Part shown: positions 1 to 5,701 of the stretch, piece after piece
Position numbering within the stretch: the first letter of the stretch is position 1
Layout of the letters: each line of letters starts with the position of its first letter
Assembly (NCBI GenBank): GCA_018067115.1
Contig: JAGPVI010000368.1
Coordinates: 1-6,450 of the forward strand
Length of the DNA stretch: 6,450 nt
From: Bizionia sp.
GTDB lineage: Bacteria > Bacteroidota > Bacteroidia > Flavobacteriales > Flavobacteriaceae
Reading direction: 5' to 3'
The notes under the pieces: generated by a model
Databases searched by the model: none
The model's input: only the letters and a program-made list of their open reading frames with translations
Told to the model about the DNA's origin: nothing
Made by a program: the position numbers and the translations under genes

Positions 1-651
1 AAAGAGCGTGTTTTAGAATTCTTTGAGAAATATTTTAAAGATGCTCTAGAATTAATGCCGAATCTTATCGATGATTTTTTCGAAAATCCTACCGCGCCAC
101 TCGGAACTGTAAAATGTTCTCCTTGGCATTATAAAGGGAAGACCATTTTATTAGGGGACGCCGCCCATGCTATTGTTCCATTTTACGGACAAGGTATGAA
201 TGCCTCTTTTGAAGATGTAGTAGAATTTGATACATTTTTAGATCAAGGTTTCACCACTTGGGAAGCTGTATTTGAAGCTTATGAAAAATCTAGAAAACAA
301 GATACCGATGCCATCGCCGATTTAGCAATAGACAACTTTCACGAAATGAAAGGCCATGTTAATCATGCCGATTTTAGAGAGAAAAGAAATCTAGAAATGG
401 CTTTCGAAAAAGAATTCCCAGACGACTATTCTTCAAAATATTCTTTAGTAACCTTTAATGAAAAAATAGGATACCGTGAAGCGATGTTAAGAGGGCGCGC
501 ACAGGATAAAGCAATTTTAAATATGCTTGCCGACGGGGTGATAAAAACGCCATTAGATTTATCGCCAGACACTTTAAAACAAACTTTAAGAAACGTTCAA
601 AAAGAAACCAATAACATTCTAGAAGACGATAGAGTCGCTGGTTTAAAATAA
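1..651 (+). CDS. kmo: Kynurenine 3-monooxygenase, C-terminal part (5' end outside window)
   Basis: The frame is open from base 1, so the first ATG at 55 is internal and the gene begins upstream; 216 codons and the stop are visible. The product is an FAD-dependent aromatic hydroxylase that converts L-kynurenine to 3-hydroxykynurenine using NADPH and O2. The clearest sign is the second FAD-binding motif, LLGDAAHAIVPFYGQGMN followed by SFED (bases 151-216), which matches the kynurenine 3-monooxygenase version closely. The rest is the mainly helical C-terminal region that helps close the substrate site. With family lengths near 450-490 residues, roughly half the protein is missing to the left. 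It ends 7 nt before the aminomuconate deaminase gene, so the two are almost certainly co-transcribed. Another PHBH-fold hydroxylase is possible but unlikely given the motif and the kynurenine-pathway neighbours. Confidence 0.92.
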   Translation, partial: KERVLEFFEKYFKDALELMPNLIDDFFENPTAPLGTVKCSPWHYKGKTILLGDAAHAIVPFYGQGMNASFEDVVEFDTFLDQGFTTWEAVFEAYEKSRKQDTDAIADLAIDNFHEMKGHVNHADFREKRNLEMAFEKEFPDDYSSKYSLVTFNEKIGYREAMLRGRAQDKAILNMLADGVIKTPLDLSPDTLKQTLRNVQKETNNILEDDRVAGLK

Positions 652-658
652 TATACAA

Positions 659-1102
659 ATGAAAGATCAACATACAGAAGTTTCAGCTTCAAACGAGACA
701 AAAAAGGTAACCCCTAGAGGTGCGTATCCACTAACTAAACGCGTTGGCGATTTTATATTCGTTTCTGGAACGAGCTCTCGCCGTGCAGATAACACCATTG
801 CCGGTGTCGATATTATTGACGAAATGGGCACAAAACACTTAAATGCAGAAGTACAAACACGTGAGGTTATAAAAAACATAGAAAAGAACTTAGCGAAAGA
901 AGGTGCAACATTAAAAGACGTTGTCGATGTGACCTCTTTTTTAGTGAATATGAATGACTTCGCAGGTTATAATAAAGCCTATGCAGAGTTTTTTAGTAAA
1001 GAAGACGGCCCAACACGCACAACTGTTGCTGTACATCAATTACCACATCCAGATTTGGTAGTAGAAATTAAAGTGATGGCTTATAAGAAAAAAGAATCTT
1101 AA
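659..1102 (+). CDS. 2-aminomuconate deaminase (RidA/YjgF family)
   Basis: This 147-residue protein of the RidA/YjgF fold (chorismate-mutase-like, usually trimeric, cytoplasmic) is predicted to hydrolyse 2-aminomuconate to 4-oxalocrotonate and ammonia. Visible family features are GDFIFVSGTSSRR (residues 30-42), the NMNDF-x-GYN segment (97-105), and the C-terminal PTRTTVAVHQLPHPDLVVEI stretch (118-137). R120 and E136 correspond to the conserved RidA Arg and Glu that handle the imine/enamine substrate. SSRR-x-DNTI and NMNDF match what I remember of the Pseudomonas 2-aminomuconate deaminases (NbaF/AmnD) rather than the generic enamine deaminase RidA. Length also fits that group (about 140). The start is 7 nt after the kmo stop, with an A-rich leader and no Shine-Dalgarno motif. 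The stop overlaps the stop of the opposite-strand SdpI-like gene by 4 nt. The exact substrate is inferred from family and context. Confidence 0.88.
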   Translation: MKDQHTEVSASNETKKVTPRGAYPLTKRVGDFIFVSGTSSRRADNTIAGVDIIDEMGTKHLNAEVQTREVIKNIEKNLAKEGATLKDVVDVTSFLVNMNDFAGYNKAYAEFFSKEDGPTRTTVAVHQLPHPDLVVEIKVMAYKKKES

Positions 1103-1446
1103 GACTTAAATTTTTTAATGATGGCTTTTTCGGTTCTGTAAACAACATAAAAAGATCCCATTATAAAAAACGGAATAGCTAAGGCCGGCCCTGTTACTTC
1201 ACCTAGGTTTAGAAACAAACCTATACACCCTAAAATAAAAAGTAATAGGCCGTACTTAAGAAATAATTTTCCAGAATACAAATGAGCAAAACCCCAATGC
1301 AACTGACTTTTCATTGCGTTTTTTGTTCTAAAGCCATAAAACCAATTCACTGATTTTGGTGGGTGATTTTTAAACCAATATCCGGTAAGAATCGTGAAAA
1401 ACGAAAAACCAAATAGGATAATGGAAAAATGATTTTCTGGTGTCAT
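1099..1446 (-). CDS. SdpI-family integral membrane protein
   Basis: A 115-residue membrane protein. Three hydrophobic segments are visible, about residues 7-25, 62-82 and 86-103, with a polar loop between the first two. That loop carries the SdpI-type signature: WFYGFRTKNAMKS (35-47), W51, F53 and the YSGK motif (57-60), which resembles the GYRT...W-x-FA...SGK pattern of the SdpI/YhfL domain. In Bacillus subtilis, full SdpI gives immunity to the SdpC toxin and acts in signalling; short bacterial relatives with only this domain are mostly uncharacterised, so no immunity role is claimed. It is the only - strand gene here, convergent with the deaminase gene (4-nt overlap at the stops) and divergent from the dehydrogenase gene across a 67-nt gap. 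It shares no obvious logic with tryptophan breakdown and may be a bystander. Confidence 0.8.
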   Translation of the reverse strand: MTPENHFSIILFGFSFFTILTGYWFKNHPPKSVNWFYGFRTKNAMKSQLHWGFAHLYSGKLFLKYGLLLFILGCIGLFLNLGEVTGPALAIPFFIMGSFYVVYRTEKAIIKKFKS

Positions 1447-1474
1447 TTTGAAGGCTGTTTAAGGATTAAAATAA

Positions 1475-1482
1475 TATATTTC
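1475..1482 (+). promoter_or_regulatory. Weak candidate -7 element before the aminomuconate semialdehyde dehydrogenase gene
   Basis: TATATTTC matches the Bacteroidota -7 consensus TAnnTTTG except at the last base and lies 31 nt before the ATG, in the 67-nt gap between the divergent SdpI-like and dehydrogenase genes. The nearest upstream TTTG (1447-1450) is 24 nt away, longer than the usual spacing. The opposite-strand gene interrupts the run, so a promoter is expected in this gap, but the sequence match is weak. I see no good match for the - strand gene. Confidence 0.28.
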
Positions 1483-1513
1483 AATACGTATTTAGATATA
1501 AATCATAATTTTA

Positions 1514-2953
1514 ATGACGATACAAAACTACATCAACGGGCATTTTCAAGATCCTTTAGAAAATAATTGGATCGATAACTATTGTCCTGCAAACGGTCAA
1601 ATTTACGGTAAAATTCCGAATTCCTCAACAACCGATGTCGATGCTGCTTATTCTGCAGCAAAGCAAGCATTTCCGAGTTGGTCCAAAACCACCTTAGAAA
1701 CCCGTAGTCGTATTCTTATTAAGATTTCTGAGTTAATAGAAGCCAATCTCGAACGGTTTGCCGAAGCCGAAAGTAAAGATAACGGCAAACCCGTAAGTCT
1801 TGCTAAAACAGTAGATATCCCTAGAGCAGCAAGTAATTTTCGTTTCTTCGGAAACGCTATCACACAATTTGCTAGCGAAAGCCATGAAAGTGTTGGCCAA
1901 GATGCTGTAAACTACACGTTGCGCCAACCTATTGGTGTTGTAGGTTGTATATCGCCGTGGAATTTACCTTTATATTTATTTACATGGAAGATTGCACCTG
2001 CTATTGCTGCTGGTAATTGCGTAGTCGCAAAACCAAGTGAGGTAACACCTATGACAGCTTATTTACTTGGAGAAATCTGTAACGAAGCTGGGCTACCAAA
2101 AGGCGTTCTTAATATTGTTCACGGTTTAGGGACCTCGACCGGTCAAGCCATTGTAGAACATTCAGATATTAAAGCCATTTCTTTTACAGGAGGCACAGAA
2201 ACTGGTGCTCATATTGCTAGAGTAGCTGCACCAATGTTTAAAAAATTATCTTTAGAATTGGGCGGAAAAAATCCGAATATCATTTTTGCAGATTGCGATT
2301 ATGACGATATGTTGACTACTACAGTTCGCTCTTCATTCGCCAATCAAGGGCAAATCTGTTTATGTGGAAGCCGCATTTTTGTAGAAGCTTCTATTTACAA
2401 GCAATTTAAAAAAGATTTTGTCGCTAAGGTATCCGCTTTAAAAGTAGGACACCCATCGGAAGACTCCACAAATATAGGTGCTTTGGTTTCTAAACCACAT
2501 CTTGAAAAAGTAATGAGCTACATTGATATCGCCAAGAAAGAAAAAGGGACGGTACTATGTGGTGGAAATAAAGTCACTGTAAAAGGCTTTGAAAATGGTT
2601 ATTATTTAGAACCGACGGTTATCGAGGTCACAGATGATGAATGCCGCGTAAATCAAGAAGAGATCTTCGGACCGGTAGTAACGATTATGCCATTTACCAC
2701 GGAAGAAGAGGTGCTTGAAATGGCAAATAAAGTGAAATATGGTTTATCGGCTACATTATGGACTAACAACTTAAAACGAACAATGCAGCTAAGCAATCAA
2801 TTACAAGCCGGTATTGTTTGGGTAAACACGTGGATGATGCGCGATTTACGCACCCCGTTTGGAGGAGTAAAAGCAAGTGGCGTTGGCCGCGAAGGTGGTT
2901 TTGAAGCGTTACGCTTTTTTACCGAAGCTAAAAACGTGTGCATTAAATATTAG
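1514..2953 (+). CDS. 2-aminomuconate 6-semialdehyde dehydrogenase (ALDH superfamily)
   Basis: This 479-residue NAD-dependent aldehyde dehydrogenase is predicted to oxidise 2-aminomuconate 6-semialdehyde to 2-aminomuconate. Visible ALDH landmarks, in order: SPWNLPL with the oxyanion-hole N150; AKPSEVTP in the NAD-binding region; FTGGTETG; LELGGKNP with general base E248; NQGQICLCGSR with the nucleophile C282 (C284 follows two residues later); EEIFGPV; and PFGGVKASGVGREGG near the C-terminus. R104 (IPRAASNFR) and R443 or R446 (MMRDLRTPFGG) probably match the two arginines that bind the substrate carboxylate in the Pseudomonas enzyme. The CLC active-site form fits the aminomuconate/hydroxymuconate semialdehyde subgroup. 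2-hydroxymuconate semialdehyde dehydrogenase is the main alternative, but the adjoining deaminase, dioxygenase and decarboxylase favour the amino substrate. The start has no Shine-Dalgarno motif; the N-terminus INGHF is normal for the family. Confidence 0.9.
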   Translation: MTIQNYINGHFQDPLENNWIDNYCPANGQIYGKIPNSSTTDVDAAYSAAKQAFPSWSKTTLETRSRILIKISELIEANLERFAEAESKDNGKPVSLAKTVDIPRAASNFRFFGNAITQFASESHESVGQDAVNYTLRQPIGVVGCISPWNLPLYLFTWKIAPAIAAGNCVVAKPSEVTPMTAYLLGEICNEAGLPKGVLNIVHGLGTSTGQAIVEHSDIKAISFTGGTETGAHIARVAAPMFKKLSLELGGKNPNIIFADCDYDDMLTTTVRSSFANQGQICLCGSRIFVEASIYKQFKKDFVAKVSALKVGHPSEDSTNIGALVSKPHLEKVMSYIDIAKKEKGTVLCGGNKVTVKGFENGYYLEPTVIEVTDDECRVNQEEIFGPVVTIMPFTTEEEVLEMANKVKYGLSATLWTNNLKRTMQLSNQLQAGIVWVNTWMMRDLRTPFGGVKASGVGREGGFEALRFFTEAKNVCIKY

Positions 2954-2964
2954 ATATATAAACA

Positions 2965-2997
2965 AGTACCTTAAATAAACTATAGAGGTTACTTTTT
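2965..2997 (+). terminator. Possible weak terminator or attenuator after the dehydrogenase gene
   Basis: AGTACCT (2965-2971) can pair with AGGTTACT (2986-2993) if one T is left bulged, with a 14-nt AT-rich loop, and the 3' arm runs into TTTTT. The stem is short and imperfect, so termination would be partial at best. It sits in the 62-nt gap between the dehydrogenase and SDR genes, whose remaining sequence shows no convincing promoter. Confidence 0.22.
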
Positions 2998-3015
2998 AAA
3001 ATAATTACAAAGACA

Positions 3016-3798
3016 ATGAATTTAAACTTAAATAATAAAAACGCATTAGTTTGCGGAAGCACCGCAGGAATAGGAAAAGCAACAGCTATAGCTCTAGCTG
3101 AAGAAGGTGTAAACGTAACATTAATTGCTAGAAATGAAGAAAAATTAAAAGCGGTTTTAGCGGCATTACCTCAACATAGAAATCACAGTTATATTGTTGC
3201 CGATTTTTCGAATCCTGACACTTTAAAAGTAAAGGTTTCCGAGTATATTGACGCCAATAACGGGTTTCATATTTTGGTAAACAATACAGGAGGCCCAAAA
3301 GGAGGCCCCGTATTTTCGGCTACTTTAGAGGAGTTTGAAAGCGCCTTTACTCAGCATTTAAAATGCAACCACGTGCTAGCGCAAACAGTTGTTCCGTATA
3401 TGAAAGCAGAAGGTTACGGACGTATTGTTAATGTTATTTCAACGTCGGTAAAACAACCTTTAGACGGTTTGGGTGTAAGCAATACTATTCGTGGAGCTGT
3501 TGCCAATTGGAGTAAAACTTTAGCGAATGAACTTGGTGGTTTTGGAATTACCGTAAATAATGTATTACCGGGGGCTACGGGAACGGAACGTTTAGAAGAA
3601 ATTATAAAAAATAAGTCGGCTAAAACTGGTGTAAGTATTGACGATGCTAGTAACGCTATGAAAAGTGCTGTGCCTGCAAAACGCTTTGCCAAACCTGAAG
3701 AAATTGCTAATGCCATTACATTTTTAACGAGTGAAGCGGCGAGTTATATTAATGGAATTAATCTACCTGTTGACGGTGGAAGAACAAAATCATTATAA
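3016..3798 (+). CDS. Atypical short-chain dehydrogenase/reductase with degenerate catalytic tetrad
   Basis: A 260-residue Rossmann-fold protein of SDR length and layout. The nucleotide-binding loop is C13-GSTAGIG (residues 13-20), where Thr is usual before the first Gly. The NNAG position reads NNTGGPKGG (89-97), and the C-terminal PEEIANAITFL...YINGINLPVDGG block is typical. The active site is not: the tetrad Asn aligns with H114, Ser is kept at S142, and the YxxxK motif aligns with S155-NTI-R159. The flanking NELG and RGAVANW blocks make this alignment firm. It fits the FabG-like subgroup known to lack perfect cofactor and catalytic motifs (cd05344 as I recall it). It lies in the 3-HAA cluster, so a role on a pathway intermediate is plausible, for example reduction of an unsaturated amino- or oxo-dicarboxylate, but that is inference. 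It could instead be a binding or regulatory protein. Confidence 0.85.
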   Translation: MNLNLNNKNALVCGSTAGIGKATAIALAEEGVNVTLIARNEEKLKAVLAALPQHRNHSYIVADFSNPDTLKVKVSEYIDANNGFHILVNNTGGPKGGPVFSATLEEFESAFTQHLKCNHVLAQTVVPYMKAEGYGRIVNVISTSVKQPLDGLGVSNTIRGAVANWSKTLANELGGFGITVNNVLPGATGTERLEEIIKNKSAKTGVSIDDASNAMKSAVPAKRFAKPEEIANAITFLTSEAASYINGINLPVDGGRTKSL

Positions 3799-3817
3799 AT
3801 GACACTACATTCTTTTT

Positions 3818-3845
3818 TTGATGTGTAGATTTATGCTTAATTTTA
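3818..3845 (+). promoter_or_regulatory. Candidate promoter for the 3-HAA dioxygenase gene
   Basis: TTG (3818-3820, end of a T-run) and TAATTTTA (3838-3845) resemble the Flavobacterium TTG / TAnnTTTG promoter, with 17 nt between them and only the last base of the -7 box off consensus. Transcription would begin near 3851, just before the folded element at 3858-3956, which would then be a 5' leader of the dioxygenase mRNA. In AT-rich DNA such matches are common, so this is tentative. Confidence 0.38.
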
Positions 3846-3857
3846 ATACCAAAACCA

Positions 3858-3956
3858 GCGTTAAGGATAGAAGCGGCATCCTTTTTATAAACTTTGCGCG
3901 CAAGCAAGAGGTTTATAAAAAGATATAGCGAATAGCCTGACCCAACAGGGTAACGC
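3858..3956 (+). ncRNA. Structured RNA element in the leader of the 3-HAA dioxygenase gene
   Basis: The 173-nt gap between the SDR and dioxygenase genes holds a nested set of complementary segments. The ends close on each other: GCGTTA (3858-3863) with TAACGC (3951-3956). Inside are GGAT (3865-3868) with ATCC (3878-3881); a perfect 11-bp stem 3882-3892 / 3911-3921, extended by TTTGC (3893-3897) with GCAAG (3904-3908) around a 6-nt loop; and CCC (3941-3943) with GGG (3948-3950) around an AACA loop. Two unpaired stretches, AGAAGCGGC (3869-3877) and GATATAGCG (3922-3930 region), look like conserved junction or loop sequence. The arrangement recalls a recurrent flavobacterial intergenic motif, possibly the Rfam Flavo-1 motif, but this is from memory. 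There is no U-run after the long stem, so it is not a plain terminator. It ends 15 nt before the dioxygenase ATG. Strand is inferred from the neighbours. Confidence 0.6.
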
Positions 3957-3971
3957 CCAAAATATAAAACC

Positions 3972-4505
3972 ATGAGTAATTTAGTATCGCCTTTAAATTT
4001 TAAGGCTTGGATTGAAGAAAACAGACACCTTTTAAAGCCACCCGTTGGTAATAAAGTCGTTTGGAAAGATGGGGATTTTATAGTGATGGTTGTTGGTGGA
4101 CCTAACAGTAGAAAAGATTATCACTATAACGAAACGCCTGAATTTTTCTATCAAGTTGAAGGTGATATGGTGCTTAAAATTATCGATAATGGCACGCCAA
4201 AAGATGTGCATATTAAAGAGGGTGATATTTACTTATTACCGCCAAAAGTACCACACTCTCCACAACGAGAAGCCAATACTGTTGGATTGGTTATAGAATA
4301 CAAACGACCAGAAGGTATGCGAGATGCCCTACTTTGGTTTTGCGAGAATTGTACCACCAAATTATATGAAGAAGATTTTACGGTTGAAAATATTGAAACC
4401 GATATGCCAAAAATTTTCGATAAATATTACAGTGATAAAGACAAGCGTTCGTGCCCTAACTGTGGTGAAACAATGCAGCCTCCACAACAAGTAAAAATAG
4501 ATTAA
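3972..4505 (+). CDS. 3-hydroxyanthranilate 3,4-dioxygenase
   Basis: This 177-residue cupin extradiol-type dioxygenase (the step called NbaC in Pseudomonas) opens 3-hydroxyanthranilate with O2 to give ACMS. The non-heme iron ligands are visible as H51, E57 (in HYNETPE) and H95 (in PPKVPHSPQR). R47, R99 and E109 match the residues that hold the substrate. R47, H51, E57, H95 and R99 fall at the same numbers I recall for the Cupriavidus metallidurans enzyme. The C-terminal tail carries a second, rubredoxin-like metal site with two CxxC pairs, C124/C127 (CENC) and C161/C164 (CPNC), as in the bacterial and fungal forms. Length is normal. The start is set by the family N-terminus and follows the folded leader element by 15 nt; no Shine-Dalgarno motif is present. 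Confidence 0.96.
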   Translation: MSNLVSPLNFKAWIEENRHLLKPPVGNKVVWKDGDFIVMVVGGPNSRKDYHYNETPEFFYQVEGDMVLKIIDNGTPKDVHIKEGDIYLLPPKVPHSPQREANTVGLVIEYKRPEGMRDALLWFCENCTTKLYEEDFTVENIETDMPKIFDKYYSDKDKRSCPNCGETMQPPQQVKID

Positions 4506-4550
4506 TTCTGTTTTTTGTTGTCTTTTAAAGTACTATAAACACTTAATAAA

Positions 4551-4580
4551 CAAACTTATTTTCTGAGCATTCAGAACAAA
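4551..4580 (-). promoter_or_regulatory. Candidate antisense promoter downstream of the dioxygenase gene
   Basis: On the - strand, TTTG (4580-4577), an 18-nt spacer and TAAGTTTG (4558-4551) form an exact match to the Flavobacterium promoter pattern. Transcription would run leftwards from about 4545 into the 3' end of the dioxygenase gene, antisense to it; no - strand gene follows. The first 16-bp dyad (4561-4576) lies in the spacer between the two boxes. Chance matches are expected in AT-rich DNA, so confidence is low. Confidence 0.25.
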
Positions 4581-4607
4581 TAATTAAAGATTCCTGACCT
4601 CTCAGGA
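4561..4607. promoter_or_regulatory. Twin dyads before the ACMS decarboxylase gene (operator pair or leader hairpins)
   Basis: Two perfect 6-4-6 inverted repeats sit in the 110-nt gap: TTCTGA-gcat-TCAGAA (4561-4576) and TCCTGA-cctc-TCAGGA (4592-4607). Their centres are 31 bp apart, about three DNA helical turns. The arms differ at one position, T to C, and the matching base changes A to G, so both stay fully symmetric. This fits two sites for one dimeric regulator (an Lrp/AsnC-type kynurenine regulator is one guess), or two RNA hairpins, the second ending 8 nt before the ATG where it could affect translation. No + strand promoter match in the gap was convincing. Confidence 0.5.
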
Positions 4608-4615
4608 CCATAGAT

Positions 4616-5701
4616 ATGAAACGTAAACTTAGAATTAACGGCCATTCTCACCTCTTACCTTATCCAGAGGAGATTCCGCAATTTATGAAGGATAAAGAGA
4701 TTTTTTGGGTGGATAATGACCGAAAATTTATGCTTCAAAAAGATTGGAGTCGCCCAGTTACTGATTCTAGTTTTTTCTTAGACGAAAAGCTCGCTTGGAT
4801 GGAGCGTTTTAAAATTGACCATGCTGTTATTTTAAACTTGTCGCAACTTTACGGTAACGGTTTGCGTGTGGAAGAAATGAAGCAAGCCTTACGTTTTCAA
4901 AATGATTTTAATGCCAAAGTACAGCGCGAAAACCCTAGTAAATTTACTAGTGGCTTCGTGGTACACCCTGGTTTTGTTCGTGGAGCGTGCTGGGAAATTG
5001 AACGCTGTGTAGAAGAACTAGATATGCGTTTGCTTTGCCTACCAACACACTATATGGATACCATTGGTACTTGGCGTTGTATTTTTGATGAGGAAAATGA
5101 GCCGATTTTTGAAATGGCTAACAAATACAATCTAGCGGTAGAAATCCACCCGTACGACGGTGAAAAATTTATAAAATTAGAGAACACTTCTTGGCGTTTT
5201 CACTTAATATGGATGTTAGCACAATGTGCTGATGCTTATCATTTTTTAACTTTAAATGGCTACCAAGATAAGTACCCAAATATGAGAACGTGCTTTGCAC
5301 ACGGAGGGCAATTAGCACAAATAAATCTAGGACGCCGTATTCAAGGTTTTGATGGAAGACCAGATTTATTTGAAGGCAAACACCACCCACGAAAAGCTGT
5401 TGGACATAAAAATATATTTTTCGACACATTAGTTCACGATACGGGTTCTTTAGAACTTTTATTAGGGAATCAAGGATCGAAACAAGTTATTATGGGATTA
5501 GATGACCCGTATCCTTTAGGGGAAATGGAGAGCGCCCAACAATCGTCGTATCCTGGGAAAATATTAGATTTGGCCATAGAGCGTAATATCATTAACCAAA
5601 CCGATTATGATGCCATTTGGGAAGATAATGTGGTGCGTTGGTTATGTGGTGATGACGAAGCCGAAAAGAAAAAATTAATAGATAGAATTTTAGGAAACTA
5701 A
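4616..5701 (+). CDS. 2-amino-3-carboxymuconate-6-semialdehyde decarboxylase (ACMSD, amidohydrolase family)
   Basis: This 361-residue TIM-barrel, zinc-dependent decarboxylase (the NbaD step) converts ACMS to 2-aminomuconate 6-semialdehyde and so diverts carbon away from quinolinate and NAD. Metal ligands are visible as H10 and H12 (NGHSH), H178 (AVEIHPYD) and D296 (GLDDPYPLGE). H229 (CFAHGG) matches the catalytic His. R46 (SRPV) and R248 (GRPDL) match substrate-binding R51 and R247 of the Pseudomonas fluorescens enzyme, by alignment with the sequence as I remember it. The protein is about 25 residues longer than that enzyme, mostly from small insertions. GLDDPYPLGE replaces the usual GSDYPFPLGE. 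The stop shares its last base with the next start (TAATG), which implies translational coupling. Another amidohydrolase-2 decarboxylase is possible in principle, but the full residue set and context make ACMSD the clear choice. Confidence 0.93.
   Translation: MKRKLRINGHSHLLPYPEEIPQFMKDKEIFWVDNDRKFMLQKDWSRPVTDSSFFLDEKLAWMERFKIDHAVILNLSQLYGNGLRVEEMKQALRFQNDFNAKVQRENPSKFTSGFVVHPGFVRGACWEIERCVEELDMRLLCLPTHYMDTIGTWRCIFDEENEPIFEMANKYNLAVEIHPYDGEKFIKLENTSWRFHLIWMLAQCADAYHFLTLNGYQDKYPNMRTCFAHGGQLAQINLGRRIQGFDGRPDLFEGKHHPRKAVGHKNIFFDTLVHDTGSLELLLGNQGSKQVIMGLDDPYPLGEMESAQQSSYPGKILDLAIERNIINQTDYDAIWEDNVVRWLCGDDEAEKKKLIDRILGN

Noticed and set aside
1094..1116. TCTTAAGA palindrome and T-run at the convergent stops, considered as a terminator
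   Set aside because: The palindrome has no room for a loop and alternative stems are only a few A-T pairs, so it cannot be supported as an intrinsic terminator.
3414..3716. 100-codon open frame on the - strand inside the SDR gene
   Set aside because: It is fully antisense to a well-conserved enzyme, has a low-complexity hydrophobic composition and shows no recognisable domain; it is a shadow frame.
3881..3922. The 12-bp inverted repeat read as an insertion-sequence end or terminator
   Set aside because: There is no transposase, no target duplication and no U-run after the stem, and the surrounding nested helices fit an RNA fold better.
3758..3973. 71-codon open frame on the - strand spanning the SDR end and the folded element
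   Set aside because: It runs through the paired arms of the structured element and over the SDR C-terminus, and has no family features. The inverted repeats explain the region better.
5169..5429. 86-codon open frame on the - strand inside the ACMSD gene
   Set aside because: It is antisense to conserved catalytic-region coding sequence and has no recognisable motif.
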